Translations under genes and position numbers: made by a program | Assembly: GCA_001316125.1 (NCBI GenBank) | Contig: BBCS01000006.1 | Location: 1 to 64,000 of the forward strand | Reading direction: 5' to 3' | From: Vulcanisaeta distributa JCM 11213 | Lineage (GTDB): Archaea > Thermoproteota > Thermoprotei > Thermoproteales > Thermocladiaceae | DNA: 64,000 nucleotides | In this document: in pieces, positions 63,169-64,000 of the stretch | Layout of the letters: every line of letters starts with the position of its first letter | Numbering within the stretch: the stretch's first letter is position 1 | Notes under the pieces: generated by a model | Seen by the model: only the letters and a program-made list of their open reading frames with translations | Databases searched by the model: none | What the model was told of the DNA's origin: nothing

Positions 63169-63268
63169 TCTTATACAATATAATCACTGTATGAATTGAC
63201 TTAAAATACTTTAATGGTGAATTAAAGCGTAACTATCTTAAAATAAGCGCATTAGGTACCGTAACTCA

Positions 63269-64000
63269 ATGAAGGCCGGCGTAATAGCATCAGTGGTGAT
63301 CTCATTATTAGTGGGCTTATTAATAGGGTATTCAATACCATCAATTCACCAATCTCAAACACCTAAGGCGGTAACGCAGCAAGCCCTAAGCGTAATCACT
63401 GCATCATTATATGCGCAGTTATTTAGGGAGGCAGGTAGGGAATTGGGGGGGATTAACGTTGCCGTAACGGGCATGGGCTCGGTACAAGCCGCTAGGCAGG
63501 TTATTCTAAACCCAAGTGGTTACTCAATATACGCGAGTATAGACCCATACATACTAACATCCCTACTATACCCAAATAACATAACTAGTTGGTACATAGC
63601 AATAGCCAGCGATCAAATGGTCATTGCATACTCACCCAACATGCCTAAGCCACTACTAAACATTGTTAACAACCTTACTAAAGCAGAGGAGGAGGCACTT
63701 AGTGAGGGTAATTACACTGAGGCCATGGTCATAACCAGGGAATTCCTAGACCTAGTATTCTCCAACAGCACGTTTAGCCTAGCCCGTGAGTATGGCATTT
63801 ACGCAATAGGCATGTCAAACCCAAACACGGACCAGAGGGTTATAGGGCCTTAATGGTGCTTCAGTTAACGGGTATTTACTGGGGCTTGGGTAAGAACTAC
63901 TACGTTAACCTATTCAATTACGCCAACAGCACAGGCAATGTATATGAGGTCCTAGCAGGTAGTGAGTTACTCGGACCTGTGGAGACGGGTAAGGTTTGGT
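63269..64000 (+). CDS. Tungstate/molybdate-type ABC substrate-binding protein, 3' partial
   Basis: The N terminus is a signal/anchor helix (VIASVVISLLVGLLIGYSI). A periplasmic-binding fold follows, with IDPYILTSLLYP and, after a frame join near 63833, NPNTDPEGYRALMVLQL, the motif of WtpA-type tungstate or molybdate binding proteins. The gene runs off the right edge of the window. G7 at 63445-63451 may add a Gly. Permease and ATPase partners may lie beyond base 64000. Confidence 0.75.

Noticed and set aside
1..64000. G/C runs as phase-variable contingency tracts.
   Set aside because: They sit in housekeeping genes, ribosomal proteins and a tRNA, not in surface genes, and most keep the frame. 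Phase variation would not explain the tRNA or the shortened GGG runs.
1..64000. Programmed ribosomal frameshifting at G runs.
   Set aside because: The needed shifts go in both directions and there is no common slippery motif or downstream structure. Too many unrelated genes are involved.
1..64000. G-quadruplex regulation.
   Set aside because: Most runs are isolated, with no four closely spaced G tracts on one strand.
1..64000. CRISPR array or complete insertion sequence.
   Set aside because: No regularly spaced repeats and no transposase with terminal repeats were seen.

Overview
This 64 kb window comes from a hyperthermophilic crenarchaeon of the Thermoproteales. The gene content looks most like Vulcanisaeta, Caldivirga or relatives. 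Archaeal markers are ribosomal proteins S3Ae, S6e, S15 and L14, the KEOPS subunits Pcc1 and Bud32, a Cren7-like chromatin protein, D-aminoacyl-tRNA deacylase DtdA, TYW3, a Dim2/KRR1 KH protein and a GfcR-type PRTase regulator. A tetraether lipid synthase and two archaeal-type 2-oxoacid:ferredoxin oxidoreductases point the same way. TATA-like boxes about 25 bp before many start codons suggest leaderless transcription. No CRISPR array or complete insertion sequence was seen. The only mobile-looking gene is a PaREP2b/LAGLIDADG-like ORF at the left edge.

Layout. 1-2.05 kb: a mobile-type ORF and decayed fragments. 2.07-5.3 kb: copper homeostasis (CopT-like regulator, divergent YHS/TRASH metallochaperone and CopA ATPase). 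5.3-9.3 kb: two small genes, then a 2-oxoacid:ferredoxin oxidoreductase operon (gamma-delta-alpha-beta). 9.4-13.3 kb: SerRS, a TrmB regulator and tetraether synthase. 13.4-16.1 kb: RecJ/Cdc45-like protein, Pcc1, S3Ae and Dim2. 16.2-20.5 kb: PGK-GAPDH, M42 peptidase, UPF0179 and S15. 20.6-25.2 kb: Bud32 and a membrane Fe-S oxidoreductase with EtfA/EtfB. 25.3-34.7 kb: PheS, a presenilin-type protease, a thiolase/DUF35 pair, several unknowns, DUF429, DtdA and PheT. 34.8-42.6 kb: PEBP protein, GfcR, GT2 glycosyltransferase, uracil-DNA glycosylase, Cren7, S6e, YedE-like transporter and exonuclease III. 42.6-51.4 kb: acyl-CoA synthetase, a metallo-beta-lactamase protein and a membrane/DUF4129/MoxR/DUF58 cluster. 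51.5-55.2 kb: an intron-containing class II tRNA and a second oxidoreductase operon on the minus strand. 55.2-64 kb: a strong hairpin, NifX-like protein, agmatinase-family enzyme, GlyRS-L14, a fused ABC permease with its ATPase, TYW3 and a tungstate/molybdate-type binding protein that runs off the end.

The dominant anomaly is in G and C run lengths. By hand I count about 114 runs of six or more G or C. About 98 are exactly 7 long, about 9 are 8 and about 7 are 6. Where a conserved motif covers the run, the 7-mers and 8-mers usually carry one surplus Gly or Pro codon, as if a 4- or 5-mer had gained 3 bases. Most of the 5- and 6-mers checked, and many shortened GG/GGG runs, coincide with frameshifts in otherwise well conserved housekeeping genes. 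A tRNA shows the same effect, with a 7-G acceptor strand facing a 4-C partner. I therefore read most broken genes here as single intact genes whose G/C run lengths are wrong in this sequence. Each gene is listed once over its reconstructed extent, with the lesion noted. Functionally the window is a core-genome segment: translation, tRNA modification, glycolysis, ferredoxin- and flavoprotein-linked redox metabolism, and membrane lipid biosynthesis.
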